A DNA stretch of 64,000 bases from Leptothoe kymatousa TAU-MAC 1615 (GCF_018739865.1 NZ_JADOER010000004.1:565067-629066), one strand, 5' to 3'. Shown: positions 1 to 9,789, numbered from the stretch's first letter. Notes: a model not told the origin generated them from the sequence alone. Made by a program: numbers and translations.

Positions 1-953
1 ATTAGGGTCACTTCCCACACCAGCCTGGGCTGTACGTATCGAAGCAGTTGTTTCCTTGCTAGCTCTAGTTGCTCCATGCCCTGGACTTGGCCCCGTTGCC
101 AACGGTTTTGCTGTAAATATTCCAGCAGCCATAGCTGAGATTCGGGTTCTAGGGTTTGGGCAATTTGACGTCCTAGTTCTAGGGCCTGACGCAATGTTTG
201 GAGAGGCTGGCTAGCTTGTTGGAGCAATTCTGGGGGAATGGTTTGTAGCTGTTGCCAACTTGCGATCGCACCGCCGGGACTGCCCTGGGCTAACCCTAGG
301 ATCTCGGTCGATTCTAAAATATCTGCTTGGCCCACTTGGGTCAGCACCTGGGCTAATTCCGCCGGGTTTAAGCGACGAAATGGAATGGTCTGGCAGCGAG
401 AAATAAGGGTGGGTAATAGGGTTTGCTGATCCGGTGCCATCAAAATTAAGCTAGCTTGGCCCGGTTCTTCTAGGGTTTTTAGCAACCCGTTGGCCGCCGC
501 TTCTGCAATCAGTTCCGCCGCGTCAATGATAACCACTGATCTAGAGGCTTCTAGGGGGGGACGGCTCAAGAAACGAGCGATGTCCCGAATTTGCTCCAGG
601 CGTATTTGAGGACGACCGCGCCGTTTGATGCCTGCCGCCTGGGCTTCGGCAACGCTAAGTAATTTACCTTGGTGGAGGTAGGTGGGTTCGACCCACAGCA
701 GATCAGGATGGTTGCGCGATTCGACGCGGTGGCGCACATTGTCCACGGAGCTATGGCTGTCGCTCAGCAAGGTCGTCGCAAATGCGGTGGCCACTAGGCT
801 ACGGCCTATGCCGGCGGGGCCTACAAATAAATATCCTGGGGCAATTCGCTGTCTAAGGATGGCCTGGATCAGTAAATCAATCGCTTGGGATTGGCCGACG
901 ATATGGGCGAAATTTGCCAGTAGGGATGATTTATCGGGCAGGGTTGGGGACAT
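1..953 (-). CDS. holB: DNA polymerase III subunit delta' (partial, C-terminus outside window)
   Basis: Translating the reverse strand from the ATG at 953-951 gives an open frame that runs off the left edge, about 317 residues. It begins MSPTLPDKSSLLANFAHIVG, followed by GQSQAIDLLIQAI and a P-loop-like FVGPAGIGRS in which the usual GKT/S is altered. Later come LLKTLEEP and a sensor-like LISRCQTIPFR, the order seen in clamp-loader delta' subunits. The degenerate Walker A agrees with delta' not hydrolysing ATP. The start lies one base beyond the tmk stop, so the two are almost certainly one transcript; tmk-holB is a common bacterial pairing. The subunit would help load the sliding clamp at the replication fork. 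The C-terminal collar domain is only partly visible. Confidence 0.85.
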   Translation of the reverse strand, partial: MSPTLPDKSSLLANFAHIVGQSQAIDLLIQAILRQRIAPGYLFVGPAGIGRSLVATAFATTLLSDSHSSVDNVRHRVESRNHPDLLWVEPTYLHQGKLLSVAEAQAAGIKRRGRPQIRLEQIRDIARFLSRPPLEASRSVVIIDAAELIAEAAANGLLKTLEEPGQASLILMAPDQQTLLPTLISRCQTIPFRRLNPAELAQVLTQVGQADILESTEILGLAQGSPGGAIASWQQLQTIPPELLQQASQPLQTLRQALELGRQIAQTLEPESQLWLLEYLQQNRWQRGQVQGMEQLELARKQLLRYVQPRLVWEVTL

Positions 954-954
954 G

Positions 955-1617
955 CTAGAGGGCATACCATGCTTGTAAATGCTGACGAATAATAGCCTGA
1001 ACCTGTTCAGCCACGGCCGCTGGGTTCAGGCTACCATCTACCGTTACGAATTGCGGCGACTGGGCTTGGGCGGCAAACCCCTGGTGTACCCGGCGGTGAA
1101 AGTCAATCCCGGCCTGCTCAATCCGGTCGGTTTCCCCTCGTTTGGTCATGCGCCCTAGACCTTTATCCACCTCTAGTTTGAGCCACAGGGTAAGGTCACT
1201 CGTCAGCCCACCGGTGGCAATGGTATTGAGCTGGTGAATTAGGTCTAGGTTGAGTTGGCGGCCATAGCCCTGGTAGGCAACCGTGGAGGCGGTGTAGCGA
1301 TCGCAAAGTACCAAATACCCTGCTTGTAGGGCCGGCACCAGCACCTGTTCCACATGCTGCGCCCGGTCAGCCGCATATAGCAATAGTTCCGAGGTGCTCG
1401 TAATCTCCTCATCTGGGCTGGCTGGCTGCAGCAATACCCGCCTAATCTCTTGGCCAATATGGGTGCCACCTGGCTGCCGCGTGACCATGACACCCGTCGG
1501 TTGATTTGGCCATTGCCCTGCGGCTAAAACCTCCTCTAACCATCGATGTACCAACTGAATCTGGGTGGTTTTTCCACTGCCCTCAATGCCTTCAAAGACA
1601 ATCAGCTTACCGTGCAT
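955..1617 (-). CDS. tmk: Thymidylate kinase
   Basis: This 220-residue protein phosphorylates dTMP to dTDP for DNA synthesis in the cytoplasm. It has the TMPK P-loop near residue 9 (FEGIEGSGKTTQ), the substrate-binding TRQPGGT segment, and the conserved DRYTASTVAYQGYGR stretch. The LID-like region (MTKRGETDRIEQ) follows, then a FHRRVHQGF helix. Length is usual for the family. It reads directly into holB with a one-base gap. Upstream is an intergenic region of almost 400 bp shared with a divergent small gene, so the promoter probably lies there. Confidence 0.95.
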   Translation of the reverse strand: MHGKLIVFEGIEGSGKTTQIQLVHRWLEEVLAAGQWPNQPTGVMVTRQPGGTHIGQEIRRVLLQPASPDEEITSTSELLLYAADRAQHVEQVLVPALQAGYLVLCDRYTASTVAYQGYGRQLNLDLIHQLNTIATGGLTSDLTLWLKLEVDKGLGRMTKRGETDRIEQAGIDFHRRVHQGFAAQAQSPQFVTVDGSLNPAAVAEQVQAIIRQHLQAWYAL

Positions 1618-2006
1618 TATTGTGCCAATCTAGAATTTTGTCGTTGCCATTCGGGGCCTGCACCAAACAATATCTCAAATGCGTCCAACAATAAGACACT
1701 TAGCTCCTTTGGACGCGCTATTATGTGCTAGTTCCTTGCCTGCAGGTTACTAGGACACGCTAGTCTCTTGAAAAAGGTATTATGGTCACACGCAACAGTT
1801 AACATGCTTCCTTAGACTTAACCTATAGTTATTCTGAAAAGTTTACTGTTCCCCGAGAAGGGTAAAGCTGGATGCAGATTTTTTCTGGTTTGACTGACAT
1901 ACTAAAATCCAGAAAAATCCAAGAGCTTCGCCATATTTCGAAGTATAGGCTTTAGCCTTGATCACACTGTAGATTCTAAACCTGTGTAGTCGCTCTAGAG
2001 TTTTCT
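1618..2006. other. Intergenic region between divergent tmk and a small gene
   Basis: No gene is visible in these 389 bases. The stretch is more AT-rich than its neighbours and must carry promoters for both divergent genes. I could not identify a convincing -35/-10 pair or an operator. Confidence 0.5.
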
Positions 2007-2345
2007 ATGGCCCGATACACCAATCTTTTTGTAAGCGTCATTCCTGCTCGAAACCTCCGTGAATCCCTACCCGATGTGCTGCAATCCTGCGGATTGCACA
2101 TGGTATATCAGGACGGAGACTATATGATGGCCAAAGAACGGCCTGGTATGGTTTCCTACAGTCAGCTAGCGACTGTGGAAGTTCTAATTGGTTCAGCTGA
2201 TATAGATCAGCCTGTTGCCCAGCAGGATCCGACGGCAACGGTTAATCTAGTCGTCAAAAATGAAGAACTACCCTTAAAAACAAATAATCACTGCCATAAG
2301 ATTTTCCAACTTGTCAATCAAGCTATTGAACGTAAGGCGAGCTAG
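2007..2345 (+). CDS. Small conserved-looking hypothetical protein (112 aa)
   Basis: The protein starts MARYTNLFVSVIPARNLRES and has no signal peptide or membrane segment. It contains a mixed alpha/beta pattern (VYQDGDYMMAKERPG, then ATVEVLIGSAD, then NHCHKIFQLVNQAIERKAS). I do not recognise the family. The middle reads like a small cytoplasmic domain with two beta hairpins and a C-terminal helix. It converges on the FHA gene, with a strong bidirectional terminator between them. Coding potential is supported by the ATG start and by the terminator 26 bases after the stop. Confidence 0.65.
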   Translation: MARYTNLFVSVIPARNLRESLPDVLQSCGLHMVYQDGDYMMAKERPGMVSYSQLATVEVLIGSADIDQPVAQQDPTATVNLVVKNEELPLKTNNHCHKIFQLVNQAIERKAS

Positions 2346-2370
2346 CCTAGGTCGCCAAGACATGGCCTTC

Positions 2371-2420
2371 AAATCAAAAAACACGATGGGAAACAGTATC
2401 CCCATCGTGTTTTGATTTTT
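2371..2420. terminator. Bidirectional Rho-independent terminator
   Basis: The left arm (2371-2390) and right arm (2400-2418) pair through ACACGATGGG/CCCATCGTGT, with an A tract on one side and a T tract on the other. It lies between the convergent 112-aa gene and FHA gene and can serve both. Confidence 0.85.
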
Positions 2421-2466
2421 GTCGGCTATTTTTGATTGTCAGCTTTTTGGGAAAAATATCCAAAAA

Positions 2467-2892
2467 TCAACCATCTTCCTCTTCATCAATCATGTTGGGA
2501 CTAATCAACGTGATGTCAAATTCGTCCGGCGGCACCGTTGAAGTGGTATCTCGTTTCAACTGATAGTAGATCGCTCGGGCTTGGGGGCCAAAGACAATTT
2601 CGTCTTCATTTTTTAGATCGTGGGCCTGTAGCTTACGCCCATTGATTAGCATTCCATTGGCACTAGGTTTGCCTTTGAGATTGCCATCAACTATACGATA
2701 GTAGTAGGTTTCGTCGTCCCTAGGTAATTGAACTAGAGTTGCGTGATGCCTAGAAACAAACTGTGAGGCTAATCTAATATCACACTTTGCATCGCGACCA
2801 ACAGAATAGACAGAGCTATCCAGGACAATTTCCCGTCGACCTTGACTATCTTCGACGATAAGAATGCTGCTGAGATGGGAACCTGAAGCCAT
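2467..2892 (-). CDS. FHA domain protein
   Basis: This 141-residue protein is essentially one forkhead-associated domain, a phosphothreonine-peptide reader. The diagnostic residues are in order: the arginine of VYSVGRDAKCDIRL near residue 33, the serine-histidine pair of VSRHHATL near 48, and the asparagine of SANGMLINGRKL near 78. The C-terminus is a short acidic tail (PNMIDEEEDG). No kinase or secretion domain is attached, so it probably acts as an adaptor for a Ser/Thr kinase encoded elsewhere. It is transcribed from the side of prk but separated from it by about 385 bp. Confidence 0.9.
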   Translation of the reverse strand: MASGSHLSSILIVEDSQGRREIVLDSSVYSVGRDAKCDIRLASQFVSRHHATLVQLPRDDETYYYRIVDGNLKGKPSANGMLINGRKLQAHDLKNEDEIVFGPQARAIYYQLKRDTTSTVPPDEFDITLISPNMIDEEEDG

Positions 2893-3277
2893 ACTAATCG
2901 TTAAATGATAAATTCTGGAGAAAAATTAGGCTGTTAAAAAGTTCATTACGTCAATATTCTGTCAGTATTTGGTGCCCTCAGGATTCTCCTTAACTATTTC
3001 GTTTGATGCAACACCTAATATCACCAATTACTGTTTGCGCTTTAGATCAAAAACTGCACCAAGTCAGCTATACCATATGCATTTTGGGCAGTATCTATGG
3101 AAGACACAGCTGACAATATAGCATTCCCGCCCCAATACTAAAACCTTAGGATGGATGACTTTGACGTATAGATCAACTCCAGGGGGTAAAAAATATATGA
3201 CTTTAACGATCAAGGTCCTGTTTGGCAACGTTGCCAAACAGGACCTTTAAGAATGCGATATTTAGTGGAGATGCGCT
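2893..3277. other. Intergenic region between prk and the FHA gene
   Basis: It holds no recognisable gene. The right end contains a perfect 36-bp palindrome described separately. The remainder must include the promoter of the FHA gene unless that gene is read through from prk. Confidence 0.5.
3212..3247 (-). terminator. Perfect 36-bp palindrome, probable prk terminator
   Basis: The two 18-base halves (3212-3229 and 3230-3247) are exact reverse complements with the core GGCAACGTTGCC. It lies 30 bases past the prk stop. There is no strong T tract just after the stem on the prk strand, so it is either a non-canonical terminator or an mRNA-stabilising hairpin. Confidence 0.6.
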
Positions 3278-4285
3278 TTACACGACAGCAGCAGAACCAG
3301 CCGCTTTAGTACTTGTCAATCGCTCGTACGTTGCTCGCATTTTGAGGCCCACTAATACCTGGAATAAACCTGTTCCATTGTTGGAACCAGGATACTCGCG
3401 GTGCTTGAGTAATAGTTCAGTCATTTCCCCATAACTGCGGGTATCAATGTTACTGAGATGCTCTTCAACATAGATGAGCTCTTCGAGCTTTTCGAACTGG
3501 CCATCGATCTCCAAAATGGAGACTTCGTTGCCCATATAGCTGTCTGGACCATAGGCCATCCGAATTCCAGGGTAGGAACATGTGAGCTTACGACCGCAGG
3601 GAACCCAGTTAATGGTGGATCCTTCGTCGAACAGGTAGGCAGGAGAAAGTCCTTCCACACCTTCTTTTTGAATCATCTGCACTCGCAGAATCTTACGCTC
3701 TTCATCATCCTTGATAAGATTGGTGGGCAGCACCTGAAGGACAATGTCTGCATATTGCTTCTGGACATCAATGTAAGCTTCAAAATCAGGCTTACGGGCT
3801 TGAATTGATGCCAACACATCTTCGTAAGTGTGGCCCCGCTCTGCCATATCTCGCTGGATTTTCCAGGCGATTTTAACTTCGTCGCTGATGTCGAGATACA
3901 CACTAAAGTCGAGCAAGTCGCGTACACGCTGGTCATAGAGTGGGTGCAACCCTTCAATTACAACAACGTGATTGGGCTCGATGCGCTCGGGGGGGTCGAT
4001 GTATCCGGTTTCGTGGTTATAAATAGGCTTATCAATGGCCACGCCTGATTTCAGGGTTTTGATTTGCTCGTACATCAAATCAAAGTTGTTAGCCTTGGGA
4101 TTCAGAGCCGTCACCCCTACTTCTTTGCGCTGCTTACGATCCAGACTGTGATAGTCATCTAGGCAGATGACTGTCATAAATTCTTCGCCAAAAAGATCGC
4201 TGAGACGCTTCAGGAACGTGGATTTTCCACACCCTGAGTCACCAGCAACACCAATTAAAACCACGCGTTTGGGCTGACTGGTCAT
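3278..4285 (-). CDS. prk: Phosphoribulokinase
   Basis: The 335-residue enzyme makes ribulose-1,5-bisphosphate from Ru5P and ATP, the committed regeneration step of the Calvin cycle. The P-loop GDSGCGKST carries Cys19, and ICLDDYHSLDR carries Cys41. These two form the thioredoxin-regulated disulfide of photosynthetic PRKs. A second pair, Cys230 and Cys236 (WVPCGRKLTC), is the C-terminal disulfide implicated in binding CP12/GAPDH. Asp43 and the VVVIEGLHPLYD strand are the catalytic base region and the Walker B region. Length and residues match the dimeric plant/cyanobacterial class. A long upstream region and downstream palindrome suggest a monocistronic unit. gap2, its partner in the CP12 complex, is also in this window. 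Confidence 0.97.
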   Translation of the reverse strand: MTSQPKRVVLIGVAGDSGCGKSTFLKRLSDLFGEEFMTVICLDDYHSLDRKQRKEVGVTALNPKANNFDLMYEQIKTLKSGVAIDKPIYNHETGYIDPPERIEPNHVVVIEGLHPLYDQRVRDLLDFSVYLDISDEVKIAWKIQRDMAERGHTYEDVLASIQARKPDFEAYIDVQKQYADIVLQVLPTNLIKDDEERKILRVQMIQKEGVEGLSPAYLFDEGSTINWVPCGRKLTCSYPGIRMAYGPDSYMGNEVSILEIDGQFEKLEELIYVEEHLSNIDTRSYGEMTELLLKHREYPGSNNGTGLFQVLVGLKMRATYERLTSTKAAGSAAVV

Positions 4286-4759
4286 GGAGTCCTCTTATCA
4301 AAATAGTTAACAAAATTATGTGAAACCAATCAACGAGCCTGTAAACCCTTGGCTCTGTTAGGTATCAGCAGTGGGTTTTGAACGTTGCAAAAGTTAAGAA
4401 TGATCGTATCAGAATCTGTAACCTTTTAAAAGGCTGGTCACGGGCTGTTTTGACCACCGCTGAAGCGTTGAACTTTCAGGCGGTGGTGAATGTGTTCCCT
4501 GGCAATTCTTGATAGTCTAATAAGGGCACCAGCTCAGTTCAAATAATTGCAATATGACTGTCTGCGGACAGATCCAATTGTTAATGAATGACATTGATGG
4601 GATGATTTTGAGCCCTTAGCACACAGCTGTTGGCTAGACGCTCAAGCCTCTGATTAAAAACTGGTCCAATTTAACAACATCTGCTTTATATTGATGTCTT
4701 GGCAGTTGTGTTCGAGATGCCTTTTGTCAAGCTCGTTTCATCTTTTTCTTTAAATCAAC
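4286..4759. promoter_or_regulatory. Divergent promoter region, prk and ycf4
   Basis: This 474-base gap separates two divergent photosynthesis genes. It contains an imperfect hairpin at 4454-4464 with 4475-4486 (CCACCGC-TGAA against TTCAGGCGGTGG) and a second short one just left of it (TGGTCA ... TGACCA, 4435-4456). These could be operator half-sites or leader structures. I could not assign a regulator or transcription starts. Confidence 0.45.
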
Positions 4760-5341
4760 ATGGCTGTTTCTAAAGCAACTGTTTCTGGTGTGACTGATAA
4801 CGATACGCTCCTACGGCGAGAAATTTTGGGCTCGCGGCGTTTAAGTAATTATTGGTGGGCCTCAGTGACGTCGATCGGTGGGGCAGGCTTTCTGTTGGCG
4901 GGTTTATCTAGCTACACCGGTGTTAATTTGCTGCCGTTTGCGGATCCCACCCAGTTGATTTTTATTCCCCAGGGCATAGTCATGTGTTTCTATGGCACTG
5001 CTGCTCTACTGCTATCTATATACCTTTGGTTCCTCTGTGCCTGGAATGTTGGTGGTGGTTACAACTCCTTTGATAAAACGGCTAAAGAGGTGCAAATTTT
5101 TCGCTGGGGTTTTCCGGGGAAGAATCGAACGATTGATTTTAAGTATCCATTGGATTCTGTTACGGCCATTCGGGTGGATATTCGTGAAGGGCTAAATCCG
5201 AAGCGGGCAATTTATCTTCGGGTCAAGGGTAAAGGTGATATTCCGTTAACTCGTGTGGGGCAGCCCATGTCTCTGGCTGTGGTAGAAAACCAGGGGGCTG
5301 AACTGGCTAAATTTTTGCAGGTACCCCTAGAAGGTCTCTAA
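4760..5341 (+). CDS. ycf4: Photosystem I assembly protein Ycf4
   Basis: The 193-residue thylakoid membrane protein assists photosystem I assembly. The N-terminal region carries the family signature ([19 protein letters not shown]) followed by two transmembrane helices at roughly residues 27-47 and 68-92. A soluble domain follows that includes [13 protein letters not shown] and [14 protein letters not shown]. Length and domain order are those of cyanobacterial Ycf4. It is followed 106 bases later by a cyclophilin gene on the same strand and may be cotranscribed with it. Confidence 0.93.
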   Translation: MAVSKATVSGVTDNDTLLRREILGSRRLSNYWWASVTSIGGAGFLLAGLSSYTGVNLLPFADPTQLIFIPQGIVMCFYGTAALLLSIYLWFLCAWNVGGGYNSFDKTAKEVQIFRWGFPGKNRTIDFKYPLDSVTAIRVDIREGLNPKRAIYLRVKGKGDIPLTRVGQPMSLAVVENQGAELAKFLQVPLEGL

Positions 5342-5447
5342 TCACTCAAACCCCGGTGTGCTTTTTGCTGGACCTTACTGTTGAAAAGGTGGGTGCCCTG
5401 TGACAAGATATGGTGCCTTGCATGCCTTGACTAAGGAAGGATTGATC

Positions 5448-6209
5448 ATGATTTTGGGTTTCCGCATGAGATGGGCCATTGGCCTGGTGATGGCGTTGTT
5501 TATGGTGGGTTGCACTGCTGGAGTGACTAAGCCGTCTGCTTCTGATGGTGCTGTGGCAGAGTCTCAGGAGAGTGCCACGGAAGTAGTGGCGCCCCCGTCG
5601 TCATCTGCTCCTGAGGGATTTGCTCAACTTGAGGGGACTGCCACGGTTGAATTGGTCGTGAATGGTGAGCGCATTGTGGTTGAGGTTGATGGTAGTCAGG
5701 CTCCCCTTACTGCTGGAAACTTCGTTGATTTAGTGCAGCGCGGTGTTTACGATGGCACGGTATTTCATCGGGTAGTGCGTGAACCCCAGCCCTTTGTGGT
5801 GCAAGGGGGAGATCCCCAGAGTACGGATCCTGCGGTGCCGGTGCAGCGTTTGGGAACCGGTGGATTTGTTGACCCTGATACGCAGCAGAAGCGTGTGATT
5901 CCTTTGGAGATTACGCCTGCGGGGGCAGACCAGCCAATTTATAGTCAAACATTTGAAATGGCCGGTCAAACGGCTAAGCCTGCTTTGCAACATACCCATG
6001 GTGCATTGGCAATGGCGCGTTCCCAGTTTCCTGATTCGGCGTCATCTCAGTTTTACTTTGCCCTGGCCGATCTTCCTTTTCTAGATGGTAGCTATGCTGT
6101 GTTTGGCTATGTGACCGAGGGGCTAGATGTGGTTGATGCGATTCAGCAGGGGGATGTTTTAGAGTCTGCGGTGGTGGTTGAAGGGCTGGATAATTTAGCC
6201 ACTGAGTAA
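5448..6209 (+). CDS. Cyclophilin-type peptidyl-prolyl isomerase, lipoprotein
   Basis: I place the start at the ATG at 5448 because AAGGAAGG lies 8 bases upstream. A GTG at 5400 would add 16 residues. The 253-residue product begins with an export signal ending in a lipobox-like MVGC, so it should be anchored by lipid and face the periplasm or thylakoid lumen. A Ser/Glu-rich linker leads to a cyclophilin domain from about residue 65, with [28 protein letters not shown], the loop [21 protein letters not shown] and a C-terminal [13 protein letters not shown]. The isomerase signature arginine is present in FHRVV. It would help fold exported proteins. Confidence 0.9.
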   Translation: MILGFRMRWAIGLVMALFMVGCTAGVTKPSASDGAVAESQESATEVVAPPSSSAPEGFAQLEGTATVELVVNGERIVVEVDGSQAPLTAGNFVDLVQRGVYDGTVFHRVVREPQPFVVQGGDPQSTDPAVPVQRLGTGGFVDPDTQQKRVIPLEITPAGADQPIYSQTFEMAGQTAKPALQHTHGALAMARSQFPDSASSQFYFALADLPFLDGSYAVFGYVTEGLDVVDAIQQGDVLESAVVVEGLDNLATE

Positions 6210-6297
6210 ATTTCACTGGGTAAATTTTGGGGTGAAATTTTTATTGATCTTGCGGTTGGGGTGCTAGGGTTTCTCCGGGGTATGGAGATATCCGCTG

Positions 6298-7416
6298 ATG
6301 GTTGATGTGGTAGCTACCGGTGTTGGTCTCTGGACGGCATTGGGGGCAACGGTGCAGGCGACATGGTCGGCGTTGCTGGCTGGGAAAAGTGCGATCGCAC
6401 TGCGTCAGCCTTATGGGTCTTTGCCCGCTATGCCCTTGGCGATGACGGATAAGCACCCTGCAGATCCAGACGCTTTGGTTTCAGCAGTGGTTAGGGCCGC
6501 CCTACGGGATGCTGGCTACAGCGCACCGCTGCCAGATTGTGGTGTGGTTGTAGGCTCTAGCCGTAGTTATTTGAATCGATGGGAGGCCATGGCTCGTGGC
6601 GAACTGGCCATGGCCCACTGGCTGACGGCGCTCCCCTGTGCCCTATCCCACCAAGTGGCACAGGTGGTGGGCAGCGAAGGGCCGGTGTTAGCGCCCATGG
6701 CGGCCTGTGCCACAGGCATGTGGGCCTTATTCCATGGTTGCTTGCTGTTGCAAAGCGGTCAGTGTAGTCGGGTGGTGGTGGCGGCTGTGGATGCCACCAT
6801 GACGCCCTTAACCTTGGCCGGATTTCGTCGCATGGGGGCCATGGCTAAGGACGGGTGTTATCCGTTTGATTGCGATCGCAGCGGTTTAGTCCTAGGGGAG
6901 GGCGCCGCTGCCATTGTTTTAGAAACCCAAGACTCGATCAAGGCCCCCACCTACGGTCGCATCCTCGGGTTTGGTCTGAGTAACGACGCTTATCACATCA
7001 GTTCGTCTCGGGCGAGTGGGGCCTTGGCCGTAGCCCAGCAATGCTTGCAGCGGAGTGGTCTCAACCCCGATGCCATCGACTATGTCCATGCCCATGGCAC
7101 CGGCACCCGCCTCAATGACGCCAACGAAGCTTACATGATTCAAACCCTAATGCCCCAGGCGGCGGTCAGTTCTACCAAAGGTGCCACCGGCCATACCCTG
7201 GGGGCAGCGGGCCTAATCGGCGCGGTGTTGAGTCTGTTGAGCCTTCACCATCAACGTTTGCCGCCCTGTGTGGGGCTGAAAAATCCTGAGTTTGCCCTCA
7301 ATTTTGTGCAGAATGATGGGATATATCCCGTTGCTGTGAACCATGTGCTGTGTAGCAGTTTCGGATTTGGTGGGCAAAATGCCCTGGTTGCGATCGCCCG
7401 TGATCGTAACTTTTGA
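6298..7416 (+). CDS. FabF-like beta-ketoacyl-ACP synthase
   Basis: The 372-residue protein has the complete Cys-His-His triad of condensing enzymes: Cys137 in MAACATGM, His266 in VHAHGTGT and His299 in GATGHTLGAAG. The C-terminal SSFGFGGQNA motif is also conserved. It should catalyse decarboxylative Claisen condensation of malonyl-ACP with an acyl chain. It is shorter than typical FabF (about 410 aa), with reduced loops between residues 35 and 100. No acyl carrier protein or other fatty-acid gene is adjacent, so it is probably a paralogue for a specialised acyl product rather than the housekeeping enzyme. That is an inference from context. Confidence 0.85.
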   Translation: MVDVVATGVGLWTALGATVQATWSALLAGKSAIALRQPYGSLPAMPLAMTDKHPADPDALVSAVVRAALRDAGYSAPLPDCGVVVGSSRSYLNRWEAMARGELAMAHWLTALPCALSHQVAQVVGSEGPVLAPMAACATGMWALFHGCLLLQSGQCSRVVVAAVDATMTPLTLAGFRRMGAMAKDGCYPFDCDRSGLVLGEGAAAIVLETQDSIKAPTYGRILGFGLSNDAYHISSSRASGALAVAQQCLQRSGLNPDAIDYVHAHGTGTRLNDANEAYMIQTLMPQAAVSSTKGATGHTLGAAGLIGAVLSLLSLHHQRLPPCVGLKNPEFALNFVQNDGIYPVAVNHVLCSSFGFGGQNALVAIARDRNF

Positions 7417-7485
7417 GCATATTGCCAATGCCCAAAAAGCCCTGGCCCTCTCACCTGATTCTTAAAAGAGAGCGCTAAACTGGGG

Positions 7486-9438
7486 ATGATTCAACTTAGT
7501 CCCTCCTCCAAATCTGCCCTAAGGTTTACTTTTTCTTCTATTTGTATGAATAACCCCGCCCGCTCCCTCTCCCTAAATGCTACCCGTAGGTTTGCGACTG
7601 CCTGGTTCTTGCTGCAAAGTCTGATTGCGGCTCCGCTGGTGGGTATGCAACCTGTCCACGCCCAAGAAGCCGAAGAGCCCAAAATTACCTATGGTCAGCT
7701 CCTAGACAAACTAGATCAGGGCGAAGTAGAGCGGGTAGAACTCGATAACTTGCGGGGGGTGGCCAATGTGCGCATTAAGGGCGATGAAGAAGATGCCCCC
7801 CTACAGCAGGTGACCCTGTTTGCGAACGATGTGTACAATCAACGGCTACTTCAAAAGTTGCGCAGCAGCGATGTAGAGTACGAAGTTTTGGAGCGCTCGG
7901 ATAATAGCGCCCTCACCGGTCTGGCCGTCAATGCCTTGTTGGCGCTCATTGTCGTCTTTGCCCTGTTGATGATTCTGCGTCGTTCCGCGAATTCTGCCAA
8001 CGGTGCCATGAATTTTGGGCGTTCCCGCGCCCGCTTTCAAATGGAAGCCAAAACGGGGGTAATGTTTGATGATGTGGCCGGTATCGAAGAAGCCAAGGAA
8101 GAACTCCAAGAAGTGGTGATATTTCTCAAAAATCCTGAGAAATTTACGGCCATTGGTGCCCGAATCCCTAAAGGGGTGCTTCTCGTTGGCCAGCCTGGTA
8201 CCGGTAAAACCCTATTGGCTAAGGCCATTGCCGGGGAAGCTGGCGTGCCATTCTTTAGCATTTCGGGGTCCGAATTTGTCGAGATGTTCGTAGGTGTCGG
8301 TGCTTCTCGGGTGCGGGACCTCTTTAAGAAGGCCAAAGAAAATTCCCCTTGTATCGTGTTTATCGATGAAATTGATGCCGTGGGTCGTCAGCGGGGCGCC
8401 GGCATCGGTGGCGGCAACGATGAGCGGGAGCAAACCCTCAACCAGCTACTGACAGAGATGGATGGCTTTGAAGGCAATAGCGGCATTATCGTCATTGCCG
8501 CCACCAACCGTCCCGATGTCCTAGATGCGGCCCTGCTGCGTCCCGGTAGATTCGATCGTCAAATTACCGTAGACCTGCCTAGCTACAATGGCCGCCTAGG
8601 CATTTTGGAAGTACACGCCCGCGACAAAAAAATCGCAGATGATGTCAATCTGGACGCCATTGCCCGTCGTACACCAGGTTTTTCTGGGGCCCAGCTCGCT
8701 AACCTGTTGAATGAGGCCGCGATTTTGACGGCTCGACGTCGGAAAGATTCGGTGACCATGGAGGAGATCGACGATGCCATTGATCGACTCACCATTGGCT
8801 TAACCCTCACACCGCTCTTAGATAGTAAAAAGAAACGCCTAATTGCCTATCACGAAGTGGGCCACGCCTTGGTGAGTACCATGCTCACCCATTCAGATCC
8901 ATTGGCAAAGGTGACTATTATTCCCCGGTCCGGTGGGGTGGGCGGTTTTGCTAGCTATTTACCTAAGGAAGATCGGGTAGATGACGGCTTGATTTCCTAT
9001 GCTGAGCTTATTGATCGAATCACCATGGCCCTAGGCGGACGGGCTGCGGAAGAAATTGTCTTTGGGTCCGATGAAGTTACCCAGGGGGCCGCTAATGATA
9101 TTCAGCAGGTGACCAACATTGCTCGCCAGATGATCACGCGCTTTGGCATGTCAGAACTAGGGTCCTTTGCCATGGAGGCCCCTAGTAGTGCTGTCTTTCT
9201 TGGCCGTAGCGATTTGATGCAGCGTTCTGAATATTCTGAGGAGATGGCGGCCAAGATCGATCAGCGGGTGCGTGATATTGCCATGACGGCCTATGAAAAA
9301 GCCCGATCTATGTTGAAGAACAATCGTTCCTTGTTGGATCGATTAGTGGATCGACTAGTGGAAAAAGAGACGATTGATGGCAATGAGTTCCGCGACATCG
9401 TTAGTGAATATGTCACCCTGCCTGCTACTAGCCAATAG
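7486..9438 (+). CDS. ftsH: ATP-dependent zinc metalloprotease FtsH
   Basis: This membrane AAA+ protease degrades damaged membrane proteins; in cyanobacteria the family handles photosystem II turnover. The N-terminus has a first transmembrane segment, a periplasmic or lumenal domain ([19 protein letters not shown]), and a second membrane helix near residue 150. The AAA domain shows Walker A GQPGTGKT (Gln where most have Pro), Walker B IVFIDEID, pore motif MFVGVGASR and an arginine-finger region LLRPGRFDR. Zinc is bound by HEVGH. Length is 650 aa from 7486. An ATG at 7546 would give 630 aa, nearer the usual size; neither start has a clear ribosome site. The sequence resembles the FtsH1/FtsH3 group. 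Confidence 0.95.
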   Translation: MIQLSPSSKSALRFTFSSICMNNPARSLSLNATRRFATAWFLLQSLIAAPLVGMQPVHAQEAEEPKITYGQLLDKLDQGEVERVELDNLRGVANVRIKGDEEDAPLQQVTLFANDVYNQRLLQKLRSSDVEYEVLERSDNSALTGLAVNALLALIVVFALLMILRRSANSANGAMNFGRSRARFQMEAKTGVMFDDVAGIEEAKEELQEVVIFLKNPEKFTAIGARIPKGVLLVGQPGTGKTLLAKAIAGEAGVPFFSISGSEFVEMFVGVGASRVRDLFKKAKENSPCIVFIDEIDAVGRQRGAGIGGGNDEREQTLNQLLTEMDGFEGNSGIIVIAATNRPDVLDAALLRPGRFDRQITVDLPSYNGRLGILEVHARDKKIADDVNLDAIARRTPGFSGAQLANLLNEAAILTARRRKDSVTMEEIDDAIDRLTIGLTLTPLLDSKKKRLIAYHEVGHALVSTMLTHSDPLAKVTIIPRSGGVGGFASYLPKEDRVDDGLISYAELIDRITMALGGRAAEEIVFGSDEVTQGAANDIQQVTNIARQMITRFGMSELGSFAMEAPSSAVFLGRSDLMQRSEYSEEMAAKIDQRVRDIAMTAYEKARSMLKNNRSLLDRLVDRLVEKETIDGNEFRDIVSEYVTLPATSQ

Positions 9439-9495
9439 ACCGAATTGCCTGGTGTAGGTAGACCCTATTCGCGGTATCCGGTTCAAAAAATCTAT

Positions 9496-9537
9496 AAACT
9501 TTTAGGGGCATCCATAAAGAGATGCCCCTAAAAGTTT
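9496..9537 (+). terminator. Terminator after ftsH
   Basis: A perfect 17-bp stem (9496-9512 with 9521-9537) encloses an 8-base loop. The arms contain TTTTAGGGGCATC/GATGCCCCTAAAA. It lies 58 bases past the ftsH stop. Confidence 0.8.
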
Positions 9538-9626
9538 GAGCGTTGGTAACCCGAAATTTCTTGTAATGCCTGTTTCTGGCACTAGCCAGCCCTGGAATCA
9601 GCAGTGGAAAACCCTAAAGCACAAAC

Positions 9627-9662
9627 AACCATGTTCCCTATTAAGTCCTAGGGAACATGGTT
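9627..9662 (-). terminator. Terminator of the following reverse-strand gene
   Basis: A perfect 13-bp stem (9627-9639 with 9650-9662) has the arms AACCATGTTCCCT/AGGGAACATGGTT. On the reverse strand it is followed by a T-rich GTTTGTGCTTT. It lies 128 bases beyond the stop of the 9790-10203 gene. Confidence 0.7.
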
Positions 9663-9789
9663 ACTTCTATATATCCACTAGCATCTACTAGTTGGTATTC
9701 GACCGCTCTCTGGCACGGTTGCCTCCTGTTCTTATGGCAAGCGCTCAACAGCCTGTTTTGCCCTTGCCACTCAGCAGTAGTTCAACCAA

